A model generated the notes under the pieces. That model had not been told where the DNA came from, ran no database searches, and was given only the letters and a program-made list of their open reading frames with translations. 64,000 nt of DNA from Streptomyces sp. NBC_00178 (GTDB taxonomy: Bacteria; Actinomycetota; Actinomycetes; Streptomycetales; Streptomycetaceae): contig NZ_CP108143.1 in NCBI RefSeq assembly GCF_036206005.1, forward strand, positions 1,798,001-1,862,000, read 5' to 3'. Made by a program: the position numbers and the translations under genes. Positions 18,883 through 28,796 of this stretch are shown in pieces. The first letter of the stretch is position 1; every line of letters begins with the position of its first letter.

Positions 18883-19910
18883 AGATCGATCTCACGGAAA
18901 CCACGTCCAGCAAGATCAACCAGGCGCTGGTGTCGGCCCGCCGTTCCATCGGCAGCCCGGCCGTCGGCATGGTGCTCACCCTGGTCATCGTCACCGACGA
19001 GGAGAACGCCTACGACGCGCTCAAGTCGGCGGCGGACTCCGCGCGCGAGCACCCCTCGCGGATCATCGTGGTGATCAAGCGGGTCAGCCGTTCGCCGCGT
19101 GCCCGGCGCGACGCGCGCCTCGACGCGGAGATCCGGGTCGGTTCCGACTCGGGCTCCGGCGAGACCGTCGTCCTGCGTCTGCACGGCGAGCTGGCGAACC
19201 ACGCCCAGTCGGTCGTCCTGCCCCTCCTGCTGCCGGACGCCCCGGTCGTCGTGTGGTGGCCCGAGGACGCTCCCGCGCACCCGGCGAAGGACCCGCTCGG
19301 CGCTCTCGCCCAGCGGCGCATCACCGACACCTACTCGGCCGAGCACCCGCTCGACGAGCTGTCGGTGCGCGCGGCGACGTACCAGCCCGGCGACACCGAC
19401 CTGGCCTGGACCCGCATCACACCGTGGCGTTCCATGCTGGCCGCCGCGCTCGACCAGCTGCCCGCCAAGGTCGTCTCGGCCACGGTCGAGGGCGAGTCGG
19501 ACAACCCGAGCTGCGAACTGCTGGCCATGTGGCTGGCGGACCGGCTCGGCGTCCCGGTGGAGCGCACCCTGTCCGGCGGTCCCGGTCTGACGGCCGTCCG
19601 GATGGAGACCGAGAGCGGCGTCATCGTCCTGGACCGGGCCGACGGCTCGCTCGCCACGCTGTGCATGGTGGGTCAGCCGGACCGTGCCGTGGCCCTTAAG
19701 CGGCGGGAGACGGCGGAACTCCTCGCGGAGGAGCTGCGGCGTCTGGACCCGGACAACATCTACGAGTCCGCGGTCAAGTTCGGCGTGGAGCGCCTCGGCG
19801 GTCCCACCGAGCCCTCGTCCGTCGGGTCCGGCAGCAAGCAGGCCGCCCCGACCGGTGCCGCGGCGCCCGCCGCGAAGAAGGCGGCGGCCAAGAAGGCGGC
19901 GTCGAAGTGA
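18879..19910 (+). CDS. opcA: OpcA, glucose-6-phosphate dehydrogenase assembly/activator protein
   Basis: A 343-residue protein of the OpcA family, needed for full activity of the neighbouring G6PDH. Family features are 'MKIDLTETTSSKINQALV', 'VVWWPEDAPAHPAKDPLG' and 'RITDTYSAEH'. The last 25 residues are an Ala/Lys-rich tail (AAKKAAAKKAAS). It overlaps zwf by 4 bp (ATGA) and pgl by 4 bp (GTGA), so the three are translationally coupled. Confidence 0.93.
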   Translation: MKIDLTETTSSKINQALVSARRSIGSPAVGMVLTLVIVTDEENAYDALKSAADSAREHPSRIIVVIKRVSRSPRARRDARLDAEIRVGSDSGSGETVVLRLHGELANHAQSVVLPLLLPDAPVVVWWPEDAPAHPAKDPLGALAQRRITDTYSAEHPLDELSVRAATYQPGDTDLAWTRITPWRSMLAAALDQLPAKVVSATVEGESDNPSCELLAMWLADRLGVPVERTLSGGPGLTAVRMETESGVIVLDRADGSLATLCMVGQPDRAVALKRRETAELLAEELRRLDPDNIYESAVKFGVERLGGPTEPSSVGSGSKQAAPTGAAAPAAKKAAAKKAASK

Positions 19911-20689
19911 GTACACCGCAGCTCGTCGTGCACCGCGACAAGGAGCTGATGGCCCAGGCCGCGGCGGCCAGGCTGATCACGAGGATCGTGGACGCCCAGG
20001 CCGCCCGCGGCTACGCCTCGGTGGTGCTGACCGGCGGGCGCAACGGGAACGGCCTGCTGGCCGCGCTCGCCGAATCCCCCGCGCGGGACGCGATCGACTG
20101 GTCGCGGCTCGACCTGTGGTGGGGCGACGAGCGCTTCCTGCCCGAGGGCGACCCGGAGCGCAACGTCACGCAGGCCCGTGAGGCCCTGCTGGACAAGGTG
20201 GAGCTGGACCCCGCGCGGGTCCACGCGATGCCCGCCTCCGACGGGCCGTACGGCGGCGACGCCGACGCGGCAGCCGCCGGGTACGCCGCGGAGCTGGCAG
20301 CGGCGGCGGGACCGGAGGACCACGGGCCCGTGCCGACGTTCGACGTGCTGATGCTGGGCGTCGGTCCGGACACGCACGTCGCGTCGCTGTTCCCGGAGCT
20401 GCCGGCGGTGCGGGAGACCGAGCGCACCGTCGTCGGTGTGCACGGCGCTCCCAAGCCCCCGCCCACCCGCGTCACGCTCACGCTGCCCGCCATCCGTGCG
20501 GCACGCGAGGTGTGGCTGCTGGCCGCGGGTGAGGACAAGGCGGAGGCGGCGGAGATCGCGCTGTCCGGTGCCGGAGAGATCCAGGCCCCGGCGGCCGGGG
20601 CGTACGGCCGTGGCCGCACGCTGTGGCTGCTGGACGCCGCGGCGGCCTCGCGGCTGCCGCGGGCGCTGTACCCGCCGGCTTCGGCGTAG
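19907..20689 (+). CDS. pgl: 6-phosphogluconolactonase
   Basis: A 260-residue enzyme of the DevB/Pgl group that hydrolyses the G6PDH product. Marks are 'VVLTGGRNGNGLL' (sugar-phosphate binding, here RNG instead of the commoner GST), 'LWWGDERFLPEGDPERNV' and 'LMLGVGPDTHVASLFP', where the first and last hold the usual catalytic Asp/His set. Starts at a GTG overlapping the opcA stop and is the last gene of the operon; a strong terminator follows 7 bp after the stop. Confidence 0.92.
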   Translation: MSTPQLVVHRDKELMAQAAAARLITRIVDAQAARGYASVVLTGGRNGNGLLAALAESPARDAIDWSRLDLWWGDERFLPEGDPERNVTQAREALLDKVELDPARVHAMPASDGPYGGDADAAAAGYAAELAAAAGPEDHGPVPTFDVLMLGVGPDTHVASLFPELPAVRETERTVVGVHGAPKPPPTRVTLTLPAIRAAREVWLLAAGEDKAEAAEIALSGAGEIQAPAAGAYGRGRTLWLLDAAAASRLPRALYPPASA

Positions 20690-20696
20690 CACGAGT

Positions 20697-20746
20697 CACG
20701 GCAGAGGCCCGGCCCGCTCCTGGGAGCGGGCCGGGCCTCTGCCGTG
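20697..20746 (+). terminator. Terminator of the pentose phosphate operon
   Basis: A perfect 24-bp inverted repeat (20697-20720 with 20723-20746) with only two bases between the arms. Confidence 0.9.
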
Positions 20747-20871
20747 GACGGGCCCCGCATCGATCCTGGACCTCAACACCGCTTCCGGCGAAGCGCGTTC
20801 GCCAGGCGGAGTGGCCGGCGGAACCTGCCCACGGCCTTGTGGTCGAGTGCACTCCAGCTCCTAGACTGACG

Positions 20872-20877
20872 AGCCCG
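20872..20877 (+). promoter_or_regulatory. -10 element TAGACT before aldo/keto reductase
   Basis: TAGACT lies 24 nt before the ATG at 20902. Unlike the leaderless cases, a GGAG at 20891-20894 gives a short leader with a ribosome binding site. Confidence 0.45.
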
Positions 20878-20901
20878 ACCAGCCAGCGACGGAGCACACG
20901 C

Positions 20902-21954
20902 ATGCGCTATCGAGTACTCGGCAGGACCGGCATCGAGGTCAGTACCCACTGCCTCGGCACGATGATGTTCGGCCGCATCGGCAACCCCGACCACGAGGAC
21001 GCCGCGCGCGTCATCAACACCGCGCTGGACGCCGGTGTCAACTTCGTGGACACCGCGGACATGTACTCGGCCGGGGAGAGCGAGCAGATCGTCGGCAAGG
21101 CCCTCAAGGGCAGGCGTGACGACGTCGTGCTGGCGACGAAGGTGCACTTCCCGCTGGGTGAGGGACGCAACCGCAGCGGCAACTCGCGCCGCTGGATCCT
21201 CAAGGCCGTCGAGGACAGCCTCCGGCGCCTGGACACGGACTGGATCGACCTCTACCAGGTGCACCGCCCCGACCACACCACCGACATCGAGGAGACGCTG
21301 TCCGTCCTGGGTGACCTGGTGACGGCGGGCACGATCCGTGCGTTCGGCTGCTCCACGTTCCCCGCCGAGGACCTCGTCGAGGCCCACCACGTGGCCGAGC
21401 GGCGGGGCCTGATGCGTCTGCGCACGGAACAGCCGCCGTACTCGGTCCTCGCGCGCGGCGTCGAACGCTCCGTGCTGCCCACCGCCCGGCGCCTGGGCAT
21501 GGGGGTGCTGACCTGGTCACCACTGGCGTCTGGATACATGTCCGGCGCCTACCGCGAGGGCAGGACCGTGGATCTCACCACCGGCCGCGCGCGGCACACG
21601 CCGCACCGCTTCGACCCGGCCCTTCCGGGAAACGCGGAGAAGCTCGCAGCCGTCGAACAACTCGCCCTGCTCGCCGAGGAGTCCGGCCGCACCCTGCCGG
21701 AGCTGGCGGTGGCCTTCCCGTTGGTGCACCCCGCCGTCACGTCGGTGATCATCGGGCCGCGCACCATGGACCAGCTCACCTCGCTGCTCAAGGGGGCCGA
21801 CCTGGTCCTCGACGACGCGGTCCTCGACCGCATCGACGAGATCGTGGCGCCGGGCACCGACCTCTACCGCGCCGACGGCGTCTGGCAGCCCCCGTCGCTC
21901 ACCGAGCAGGCCGAGCGCAGGCGGCCTGCCGGGGAGCGGGCAGCGGCCGACTGA
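20902..21954 (+). CDS. Aldo/keto reductase
   Basis: A 350-residue (beta/alpha)8 NADPH oxidoreductase. The catalytic tetrad is visible: Asp in 'NFVDTADMYS' (with Tyr four residues on), Lys in 'VVLATKVHFP' and His in 'LYQVHRPDHTTD'. The NADP-binding end shows 'VTSVIIGPRTMDQL'. It resembles the YajO/Tas-like or potassium channel beta-subunit-like branch that streptomycetes carry in many copies; the substrate cannot be inferred. Its own promoter and a terminator on either side suggest a single-gene unit. Confidence 0.9.
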   Translation: MRYRVLGRTGIEVSTHCLGTMMFGRIGNPDHEDAARVINTALDAGVNFVDTADMYSAGESEQIVGKALKGRRDDVVLATKVHFPLGEGRNRSGNSRRWILKAVEDSLRRLDTDWIDLYQVHRPDHTTDIEETLSVLGDLVTAGTIRAFGCSTFPAEDLVEAHHVAERRGLMRLRTEQPPYSVLARGVERSVLPTARRLGMGVLTWSPLASGYMSGAYREGRTVDLTTGRARHTPHRFDPALPGNAEKLAAVEQLALLAEESGRTLPELAVAFPLVHPAVTSVIIGPRTMDQLTSLLKGADLVLDDAVLDRIDEIVAPGTDLYRADGVWQPPSLTEQAERRRPAGERAAAD

Positions 21955-22019
21955 GCCCGCCGGCCCTGTCCCCGTCACCCGCGGGACGCGTCCACCCGCC
22001 GCGGACCGTCGCGCCGGAG

Positions 22020-22062
22020 CGAAGACCTCGGGCCCGGATGCCGTCCGGGCACGAGGTCTTCG
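22020..22062. terminator. Bidirectional terminator between the aldo/keto reductase gene and pgi
   Basis: An outer 11-bp stem (22020-22030 with 22052-22062) and an inner 7-bp stem (22032-22038 with 22044-22050) close a 5-nt loop between converging genes. Confidence 0.85.
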
Positions 22063-22135
22063 TGTCCCTGCGCTCGCGACGTCCCCCGGGCAGCAGCCGG
22101 AGATTCCGGCCACCGCCCGGGGAGCACCCGGCGGC

Positions 22136-23788
22136 TCAGCGGCCCCGCAGCGAGCGGTAGACCGACACGAGCGCCGCCGTGGAGCTGTCCAGCTGCTCCC
22201 CGCCGGTGCCCTCGGTCAGCACGGGCTCGATCTTCTTGGCGAGTACCTTGCCGAGCTCGACACCCCACTGGTCGAAGGAGTCGATGTTCCACACGGCACC
22301 CTGGACGAACACCTTGTGCTCGTAGAGCGCGATCAGCTGGCCGAGCACCGAGGGGGTGAGCTTCTCGGCGAGGATGGTGGTCGTCGGGTGGTTGCCGCGG
22401 AACGTCTTGTGCGGCACCAGCTCCTCGGGCACACCCTCCTCGCGGACCTCCTCGGGCGTCTTGCCGAAGGCGAGCGCCTGAGTCTGGGCGAAGAAGTTCG
22501 CCATCAGCAGGTCGTGCTGGGCGATCAGCCCGGGCAGCAGGTCCTGGACCGGCGACGCGAAGCCGATGAAGTCCGCCGGAATGACCTTCGTGCCCTGGTG
22601 GATCAGCTGGTAGTAGGCGTGCTGGCCGTTGGTTCCGGGGGTACCCCAGACCACCGGACCGGTCTGCCACTCGACCGGATCGCCGTCCCGGTCCACGGAC
22701 TTGCCGTTGGACTCCATGTCCAGCTGCTGCAGGTACGCGGTGAACTTGGACAGGTAGTGGCTGTACGGCAGGACCGCGTGCGCCTGGGCGTCGAAGAACT
22801 GGCCGTACCAGACGCCCAGGAGCCCCAGCAGCAGCGGTACGTTCTCCTCGGCCGGCGCCGTGCGGAAGTGCTCGTCGACGAGATGGAAGCCGTCCAGCAT
22901 CTCGCGGAACCGCTCGGGACCGATGGCGATCATCAGCGAGAGGCCGATCGCGGAGTCGTAGGAGTAGCGTCCGCCGACCCAGTCCCAGAACTCGAACATG
23001 TTGGCCGTGTCGATACCGAAGTCCGTGACCTTGTCCGCGTTGGTGGACAGCGCCACGAAGTGCTTGGCGACGGCCTCCTGACCCGCCTTCAGCCCGGTGA
23101 GCAGCCAGTCCCGCGCCGAGGTGGCGTTGGTGATGGTCTCGATCGTGGTGAAGGTCTTGGACGCGACGATGAACAGCGTCTCCGCCGGGTCGAGGTCGTG
23201 GACGGCCTCGTGGAGGTCGGCGCCGTCGACGTTCGACACGAAGCGGACGGTCAGCGAGCGGTCCGTGAAGGAGCGCAGCACCTCGTAGGCCATGGCCGGA
23301 CCGAGGTCGGAGCCCCCGATGCCGATGTTGACGATGTTCTTGACGGGCTTGCCGGTGTGACCGGTCCATTCGCCGGCCCTGACCCGGTCGGCGAACTCCG
23401 CCATCCTGTCCAGCACGGCGTGCACGGCCGGCACGACGTTCTCGCCGTCGACCTCGATCACGGCGCCGCGCGGGGCGCGGAGCGCGGTGTGCAGGACCGC
23501 GCGGTCCTCGGTGGTGTTGATCTTCTCGCCGCGGAACATGGCGTCCCGGAGCCCGGCCACTCCCGTGGCGGTCGCGAGGTCACGCAGCAGACGCAGCGTC
23601 TCCTCGTTCACCAGGTGCTTGGAGTAGTCGATGTGCAGGTCGCCGACCCGCAGGGTGTACGCCGTCCCGCGGTCCGGCGCCTGCGCGAAGAGTTGGCGCA
23701 GATGTGTGTCGCCGAACTCCTCACGGTGCTTGCCGAGCGCCACCCATTCGGGCAGCTGGTTGAGCTTGGTCCGGCTCTTTGCGTTCAT
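22136..23788 (-). CDS. pgi: Glucose-6-phosphate isomerase
   Basis: A 550-residue enzyme joining glycolysis and the pentose phosphate pathway. Signature regions are '[18 protein letters not shown]' and '[17 protein letters not shown]' near the C-terminus, with '[18 protein letters not shown]' containing the active-site His. Length and start (ATG 23788) are typical. It is divergent from nothing close: rbpA follows upstream on the same strand with its own terminator between. Confidence 0.95.
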   Translation of the reverse strand: MNAKSRTKLNQLPEWVALGKHREEFGDTHLRQLFAQAPDRGTAYTLRVGDLHIDYSKHLVNEETLRLLRDLATATGVAGLRDAMFRGEKINTTEDRAVLHTALRAPRGAVIEVDGENVVPAVHAVLDRMAEFADRVRAGEWTGHTGKPVKNIVNIGIGGSDLGPAMAYEVLRSFTDRSLTVRFVSNVDGADLHEAVHDLDPAETLFIVASKTFTTIETITNATSARDWLLTGLKAGQEAVAKHFVALSTNADKVTDFGIDTANMFEFWDWVGGRYSYDSAIGLSLMIAIGPERFREMLDGFHLVDEHFRTAPAEENVPLLLGLLGVWYGQFFDAQAHAVLPYSHYLSKFTAYLQQLDMESNGKSVDRDGDPVEWQTGPVVWGTPGTNGQHAYYQLIHQGTKVIPADFIGFASPVQDLLPGLIAQHDLLMANFFAQTQALAFGKTPEEVREEGVPEELVPHKTFRGNHPTTTILAEKLTPSVLGQLIALYEHKVFVQGAVWNIDSFDQWGVELGKVLAKKIEPVLTEGTGGEQLDSSTAALVSVYRSLRGR

Positions 23789-23902
23789 CCCTGAATTCGC
23801 CCACTTCTTCTCGTGCCTGCAACCTTCCCCGCTGCACGTCCAACCTAATTGATCAGGCGGTTATGCCCGGGCAGCGGCAGGCTGGAGGGCGGCACAAGCA
23901 CT

Positions 23903-23933
23903 CCGGCCGGGCACCCAGGGGGTGACCGGCCGG
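23903..23933 (-). terminator. Hairpin downstream of rbpA
   Basis: CCGGCCGG at 23903-23910 and 23926-23933 pair, extended by CACCC/GGGTG with one G-A mismatch and a 3-nt loop. It starts 10 bp beyond the rbpA stop. Confidence 0.6.
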
Positions 23934-23943
23934 TGGACAACTT

Positions 23944-24279
23944 CTAGATCTCGCCGCGGAGTTTCGCGAGGGCTTCGGCGAGGATGGCCTCGCCGTCCGC
24001 GTCGCTGCGCCGTTCCCGCACGTACGCCAGGTGCGTCTTGTACGGCTCGGTGCGCGGCGGAGCCGGCGGGCTGTCCCGGTCCTGTCCGGCCGGGAAGCCG
24101 CAGCGCGGGCAGTCCCAGGTCTCCGGTACCTGCGCGTCATGGGCGAAGCTCGGCTGCGTCTCGTGCCCGTTCGAGCACCAGAAGGAGATGCGGAGACGCG
24201 GCGCGGACTCGCCTCGCTCGGCCTCCCCCATCGGCCCCGCTCCGACCCGGCTTCCCCGGATCGCGTTGCCACTTGCCAC
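23944..24279 (-). CDS. rbpA: RbpA, RNA polymerase-binding protein
   Basis: A 111-residue protein that binds RNA polymerase and the principal sigma factor HrdB and stabilises open complexes. The zinc-binding core is visible as 'FWCSNGHE' and 'WDCPRCGFPAGQD'; the basic linker 'PPRTEPYKTHLAYVRERRS' precedes the sigma-interacting C-terminal helices. The N-terminal 'MASGNAIRGSRVGAGPMGE' is the conserved tail. In S. coelicolor rbpA is partly under sigma-R; a matching element is seen upstream. Confidence 0.95.
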   Translation of the reverse strand: MASGNAIRGSRVGAGPMGEAERGESAPRLRISFWCSNGHETQPSFAHDAQVPETWDCPRCGFPAGQDRDSPPAPPRTEPYKTHLAYVRERRSDADGEAILAEALAKLRGEI

Positions 24280-24334
24280 GGTCGTAACTCCCTGCGTGAT
24301 GGTGCTCGAAGATGCCCCAGTCTACGTAAGGCCC

Positions 24335-24360
24335 AACGCGCGTCCAGTGAAAGGAGTTAC
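24335..24360 (-). promoter_or_regulatory. Candidate sigma-R promoter of rbpA (GTAAC-N18-GTT)
   Basis: On the minus strand GTAAC (24360-24356) is followed after exactly 18 nt by GTT (24337-24335). The sigma-R consensus is GGAAY-N18-GTT, so there is one mismatch. Known sigma-R control of S. coelicolor rbpA supports it. Confidence 0.5.
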
Positions 24361-24388
24361 ACCCTCACCGGGAATCGCGGACGACGGG

Positions 24389-24625
24389 TCAGCTGTCCAG
24401 TTTGATCAGCAGCGCCAGGACGACGATGCACGCGAACCAGGACAGACCGACCACCACGGTGATGCGGTCGAGGTTGCGCTCGGCGACCGACGAGCCACCG
24501 ACGGAGGACTGCATTCCGCCACCGAACATGTCGGAGAGGCCGCCACCCTTGCCCTTGTGCATCAGCACCAGCAGCATCAGCAGCAGGCTGAAGACGATCA
24601 GGGCGATCTCGAACGCCAAAATCAC
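24389..24625 (-). CDS. secG: SecG, preprotein translocase subunit
   Basis: A 78-residue membrane protein with two helices: 'AFEIALIVFSLLLMLLVLM' near the N-terminus and 'ITVVVGLSWFACIVVLALL' near the C-terminus, joined by the conserved 'HKGKGGGLSDMFGGG' loop. It assists SecYEG translocation. It starts at GTG 24625, and lies 137 bp downstream of tpiA beyond a strong hairpin, so it probably has some expression of its own. The order gap-pgk-tpiA-secG is widely conserved. Confidence 0.93.
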   Translation of the reverse strand: MILAFEIALIVFSLLLMLLVLMHKGKGGGLSDMFGGGMQSSVGGSSVAERNLDRITVVVGLSWFACIVVLALLIKLDS

Positions 24626-24671
24626 GGCTGGTCCCTACTTTCCGGAATTCCATGGTCTGCATGTACGAACA

Positions 24672-24706
24672 GCGGGGGCCGGGGGTATACCCCCCTCGGC
24701 CCCCGC
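24672..24706 (-). terminator. Terminator between tpiA and secG
   Basis: An outer 9-bp stem (24672-24680 with 24698-24706) encloses a second perfect palindrome GGGGGTATACCCCC (24681-24694). It lies 57 bp downstream of the tpiA stop and should separate the glycolytic transcript from secG at least in part. Confidence 0.8.
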
Positions 24707-24762
24707 AAGGGTACGACGGATCCGCTCCACCGCATACTCACAGGTGGCGGAAGCGGACGATC

Positions 24763-25551
24763 CTACTGGTCGCGGAAGCGCACGATCTTGACGAACTCGT
24801 CGGCGTCGAGCGCGGCACCGCCGATGAGGGCGCCGTCCACGTCGGGCTGCGCCATGATGGCCGCGACGTTCCCGGACTTCACCGAGCCGCCGTACTGGAT
24901 ACGGACGGCGTCGGCCAGCTCCTGCGAGTAGAGCTCGGCGAGCCGGCCGCGGATCGCTCCGCAGACCTCCTGGGCGTCCTCGGGGGTGGCGACCTCGCCG
25001 GTCCCGATGGCCCAGACCGGCTCGTAGGCGATCACGATGGACTCGGCCTGCTCGGCCGGGATGCCCTCGAGAGCGCCGTCGAGCTGGGCCAGCGTGTAGG
25101 AGACCTGGTCACCGGCCTTGCGGACGTCCAGGCCCTCGCCGACGCAGAGGATCGGGGTCAGGCCGTGCTTGTAGGCCGCCTTCACCTTGGCGTTGCAGAC
25201 CTCGTCGCTCTCGCCGTGGTACTGGCGGCGCTCGCTGTGCCCGACGGCCACGAACGTGCACTTCAGCTTGGCGAGCATGGAGCCGGAGATCTCACCGGTG
25301 TAGGCGCCGGAGTCGTGCGCCGAGAGGTCCTGGGCGCCGTACTTGATCTTCAGCTTGTCGCCGTCGATCAGCGTCTGCACCGAACGCAGGTCGGTGAAGG
25401 GCGGCAGGACGGCGACCTCGACCGCGTCGTAGTCCTTGTCGGCCAGGGCGAAGGCGAGCTTCTGGACGTGCGCGATGGCCTCGAGGTGGTTGAGGTTCAT
25501 CTTCCAGTTGCCCGCCATGAGCGGGGTACGGCCTTGTGCGGAAGCAGTCAT
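24763..25551 (-). CDS. tpiA: Triosephosphate isomerase
   Basis: A 262-residue TIM-barrel enzyme. The active-site residues are visible: Lys in '[10 protein letters not shown]', His in '[13 protein letters not shown]', and the Glu of the '[11 protein letters not shown]' loop; the phosphate-binding '[11 protein letters not shown]' and '[15 protein letters not shown]' follow. It starts 6 bp after the pgk stop, so the two are coupled. Confidence 0.96.
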   Translation of the reverse strand: MTASAQGRTPLMAGNWKMNLNHLEAIAHVQKLAFALADKDYDAVEVAVLPPFTDLRSVQTLIDGDKLKIKYGAQDLSAHDSGAYTGEISGSMLAKLKCTFVAVGHSERRQYHGESDEVCNAKVKAAYKHGLTPILCVGEGLDVRKAGDQVSYTLAQLDGALEGIPAEQAESIVIAYEPVWAIGTGEVATPEDAQEVCGAIRGRLAELYSQELADAVRIQYGGSVKSGNVAAIMAQPDVDGALIGGAALDADEFVKIVRFRDQ

Positions 25552-25557
25552 CGAGGG

Positions 25558-26769
25558 TCAGTCCTCCAGTGCGGCGAGGCCGGGAAGCGTCTTGCCCTCG
25601 AGGTATTCGAGGCTGGCACCGCCACCGGTCGAGATGTGTCCGAATGCGTTGTCGTCGAAGCCCAGGATGCGCACGGCGGCGGCGGAGTCCCCTCCGCCGA
25701 CGACGCTGAAGGCCGGGGAGTCGACGAGCGCCTGGGCGAGGGCACGGGTGCCCTGGGCGTAGTCGGGGTGTTCGAAGACGCCCATGGGGCCGTTCCAGAA
25801 GACGGTGGCCGCGTCGGCGAGCTTCGACGCGTACAGCTCGCGGGTCTCGGGCCCGATGTCCAGGCCCTCCTGGTCGGCCGGGATGGCGTCGGCGGCGACC
25901 GTGGTGGGGTTCGCCGGGGCCTTGGTCTTGAGGTCCGGGAACTCGCGGGCGACCAGGACGTCGACGGGGAGCACGAACTCCACGCCGAGCTCCTCGGCCC
26001 GCTTGAGGTACCCCTGGACGGCCGGGACCTGGTCCTCCTGGAGCAGCGAGATGCCCACCTCGTAGCCCTTGGCCTTGAGGAAGGTGTACGCCATGCCGCC
26101 GCCGATGAGGATGTGGTCGGCCTTCTCCAGCAGGTGGTCGATGACCCCGAGCTTGTCGGAGACCTTGGCACCGCCGAGGACCACGGCGTACGGGCGCGCG
26201 ACGTCCTCGGTGAGCTTCTTCAGGACGCCGACCTCGGTGGCGATCAGGCCGCCGGCCGCGTGGGGCAGGCGGGCCGGGAGGTCGTAGACCGAGGCGTGCT
26301 TGCGGTGGACGGCGCCGAAGCCGTCGCCGACGTAGACGTCGGCGAGTTCGGCCAGCTGGTCCGCGAAGGCGCCGCGCTCGGCGTCGTCCTTGGAGGTCTC
26401 ACCGGCGTTGAAGCGAAGGTTCTCGATGACGGCGACCTGGCCGTCGGCGAGACCGGCGACCGTGGAGCGGGCGGACTCCCCCACGGTGTCGGTCGCGAAG
26501 GCGACGTCGGTCCCGAGCAGCTCACCCAGGCGCGCGGCGGCGGGCGCCAGCGAGAAGGCGGGGTCCGGGGCACCCTTGGGGCGGCCGAGGTGCGAGGCGA
26601 CGACGACGCGTGCGCCGGCTTCGGCGAGCCGGGCGACCGTCGGCCGGACGGCGCGGATGCGGCCGTCGTCGGTGATCGTGGTGCCGTCCAGCGGCACGTT
26701 GAGGTCGGCGCGGACGAATACCCGCTTGCCGGCGACCCCTTCGTCGAGAAGTTCGTCGATCGTCTTCAT
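25558..26769 (-). CDS. pgk: Phosphoglycerate kinase
   Basis: A 403-residue two-domain kinase. Marks are '[13 protein letters not shown]' at residue 20, the hinge, and the nucleotide site '[13 protein letters not shown]' with the final '[14 protein letters not shown]'. An AAGGAG site precedes the ATG. It is separated from gap by 111 bp containing a strong 20-bp hairpin. Confidence 0.96.
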   Translation of the reverse strand: MKTIDELLDEGVAGKRVFVRADLNVPLDGTTITDDGRIRAVRPTVARLAEAGARVVVASHLGRPKGAPDPAFSLAPAAARLGELLGTDVAFATDTVGESARSTVAGLADGQVAVIENLRFNAGETSKDDAERGAFADQLAELADVYVGDGFGAVHRKHASVYDLPARLPHAAGGLIATEVGVLKKLTEDVARPYAVVLGGAKVSDKLGVIDHLLEKADHILIGGGMAYTFLKAKGYEVGISLLQEDQVPAVQGYLKRAEELGVEFVLPVDVLVAREFPDLKTKAPANPTTVAADAIPADQEGLDIGPETRELYASKLADAATVFWNGPMGVFEHPDYAQGTRALAQALVDSPAFSVVGGGDSAAAVRILGFDDNAFGHISTGGGASLEYLEGKTLPGLAALED

Positions 26770-26805
26770 CTGTTAGCGGTACTCCTTGGAAGGACGGATG
26801 AGTAC

Positions 26806-26851
26806 GCAAGGGGCTCGGACGGCGCCACGTCGCGCCGTCCGAGCCCCTTGC
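26806..26851 (-). terminator. Intercistronic hairpin between gap and pgk
   Basis: A perfect 20-bp stem (26806-26825 with 26832-26851) with a 6-nt loop lies between gap and pgk. It would act as a partial terminator or as a barrier to 3' decay, setting gap expression above pgk-tpiA. Confidence 0.85.
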
Positions 26852-26880
26852 TCACATCGAGATGCCTGCCGATCCGAGGA

Positions 26881-27906
<1,026 letters not shown>

Positions 27907-27974
27907 TTAGGAACGCCGGTTTCGATGCCGGCGAGTTTTATTAGGGATGTCCCCGACCGCCTACGACCCTACCT

Positions 27975-27991
27975 CTCCCGGGGCCCGGGAG
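27975..27991. promoter_or_regulatory. Palindrome CTCCCGGG-N-CCCGGGAG upstream of gap
   Basis: Perfect 8-bp arms around one base, 84-100 bp upstream of the gap start codon; possible operator. Confidence 0.4.
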
Positions 27992-28333
27992 TGACATCGA
28001 GTGGAGGGGCACGGAGAGGGAGTTACCTACTCTTCGGTAGGAGCCGCCACCTCCGGTTTCGGGCGGGCCCAGGCGGGGAACCCGACACCCCCGGCGATCA
28101 CCAAGCGTCAACGCCCGCCCCCGGCAGCCCCCTTGCCGCGCCGGGTCGGGCGCGAGGCCCGTCGGCGCACCGTCACCGGCAGTCACGAGACCGGGACGGG
28201 CCCGGGCCGCGCCCGTGCGGCCAGGCATTCGGCGATGCCGCTCCCGGGGGCCTTTTTTGCGCCGTAAGAGGATTCGGCCGGGGCCCGCGGTGCGCTCAAT
28301 TGTGCGGCCGGGCTCTCAACGGATGAATATCCC

Positions 28334-28362
28334 GTCGGTACATGCTTTCGGCGTGCACCGAC
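28334..28362. other. Imperfect hairpin in gene-free region
   Basis: GTCGGT/ACCGAC and CATGC/GCGTG stems, split by one A-C mismatch, close a TTTCG loop. It stands in the less GC-rich part of the gap/whiA interval and could belong to a structured RNA. Confidence 0.35.
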
Positions 28363-28664
28363 AACGATGATGTGCGTCTTATCCGCTCATTCTCGCGGAG
28401 CCGCGCTCAATCGATGAGCACTGGACTTCCGGCCAATTCCGCTCGGCGCTTTACGGGCTCGGTGGCGGACCGGCGGGCAGGGATTCCCGCCGGATTACGT
28501 GGGGTCCTGCCGCGATCGGCAGCGCCCGGCGCCCGTGGGGCCCCGGGCGCCGGTCCCGGCGACGCGACCCGGCGGAGAGGCACCGGGAGAGCGCGGGCGG
28601 CCCGGCGGCCCGGCGCGGTCACCGGCGGCCGCCCCGGCATCCGGGTCGCGCGCGTACGGAGACG

Positions 28665-28702
28665 GTGAGGGCGGCGGCCGGAACCCCGGCCGCCGCCCTC
28701 AC
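28665..28702 (-). terminator. Terminator downstream of whiA
   Basis: A perfect 17-bp stem (28665-28681 with 28686-28702) with a 4-nt AACC loop, about 95 bp after the whiA stop. Confidence 0.8.
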
Positions 28703-28740
28703 ACTCCCGTGCCGCCCTCACCGTCCCGTGCCGCCCTCAC
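28692..28740. repeat. 19-bp tandem repeat overlapping the whiA terminator
   Basis: Copies at 28692-28710 and 28711-28729 and a partial copy at 28730-28740, each beginning GCCGCCCTCAC. The first copy contains most of the right arm of the terminator stem, so later copies could compete for pairing. Confidence 0.75.
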
Positions 28741-28796
28741 CGGGGCGGACCGTGCCGTCGCCCGCCGCTCCCGGGGCGGGCGTGGTGCCACCGTCC

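Noticed and set aside
28196..28258. Possible Rho-independent terminator or sRNA 3' end at the T6 tract
   Set aside because: The GC-rich repeats before the T-run do not form a simple uninterrupted stem, so it is mentioned only as part of the interval.
28342..28668. Open frame of 108 codons in the gap/whiA interval
   Set aside because: Arg/Gly/Ala/Pro-rich with no start signal or codon bias like its neighbours; it runs through the whiA terminator's left flank.
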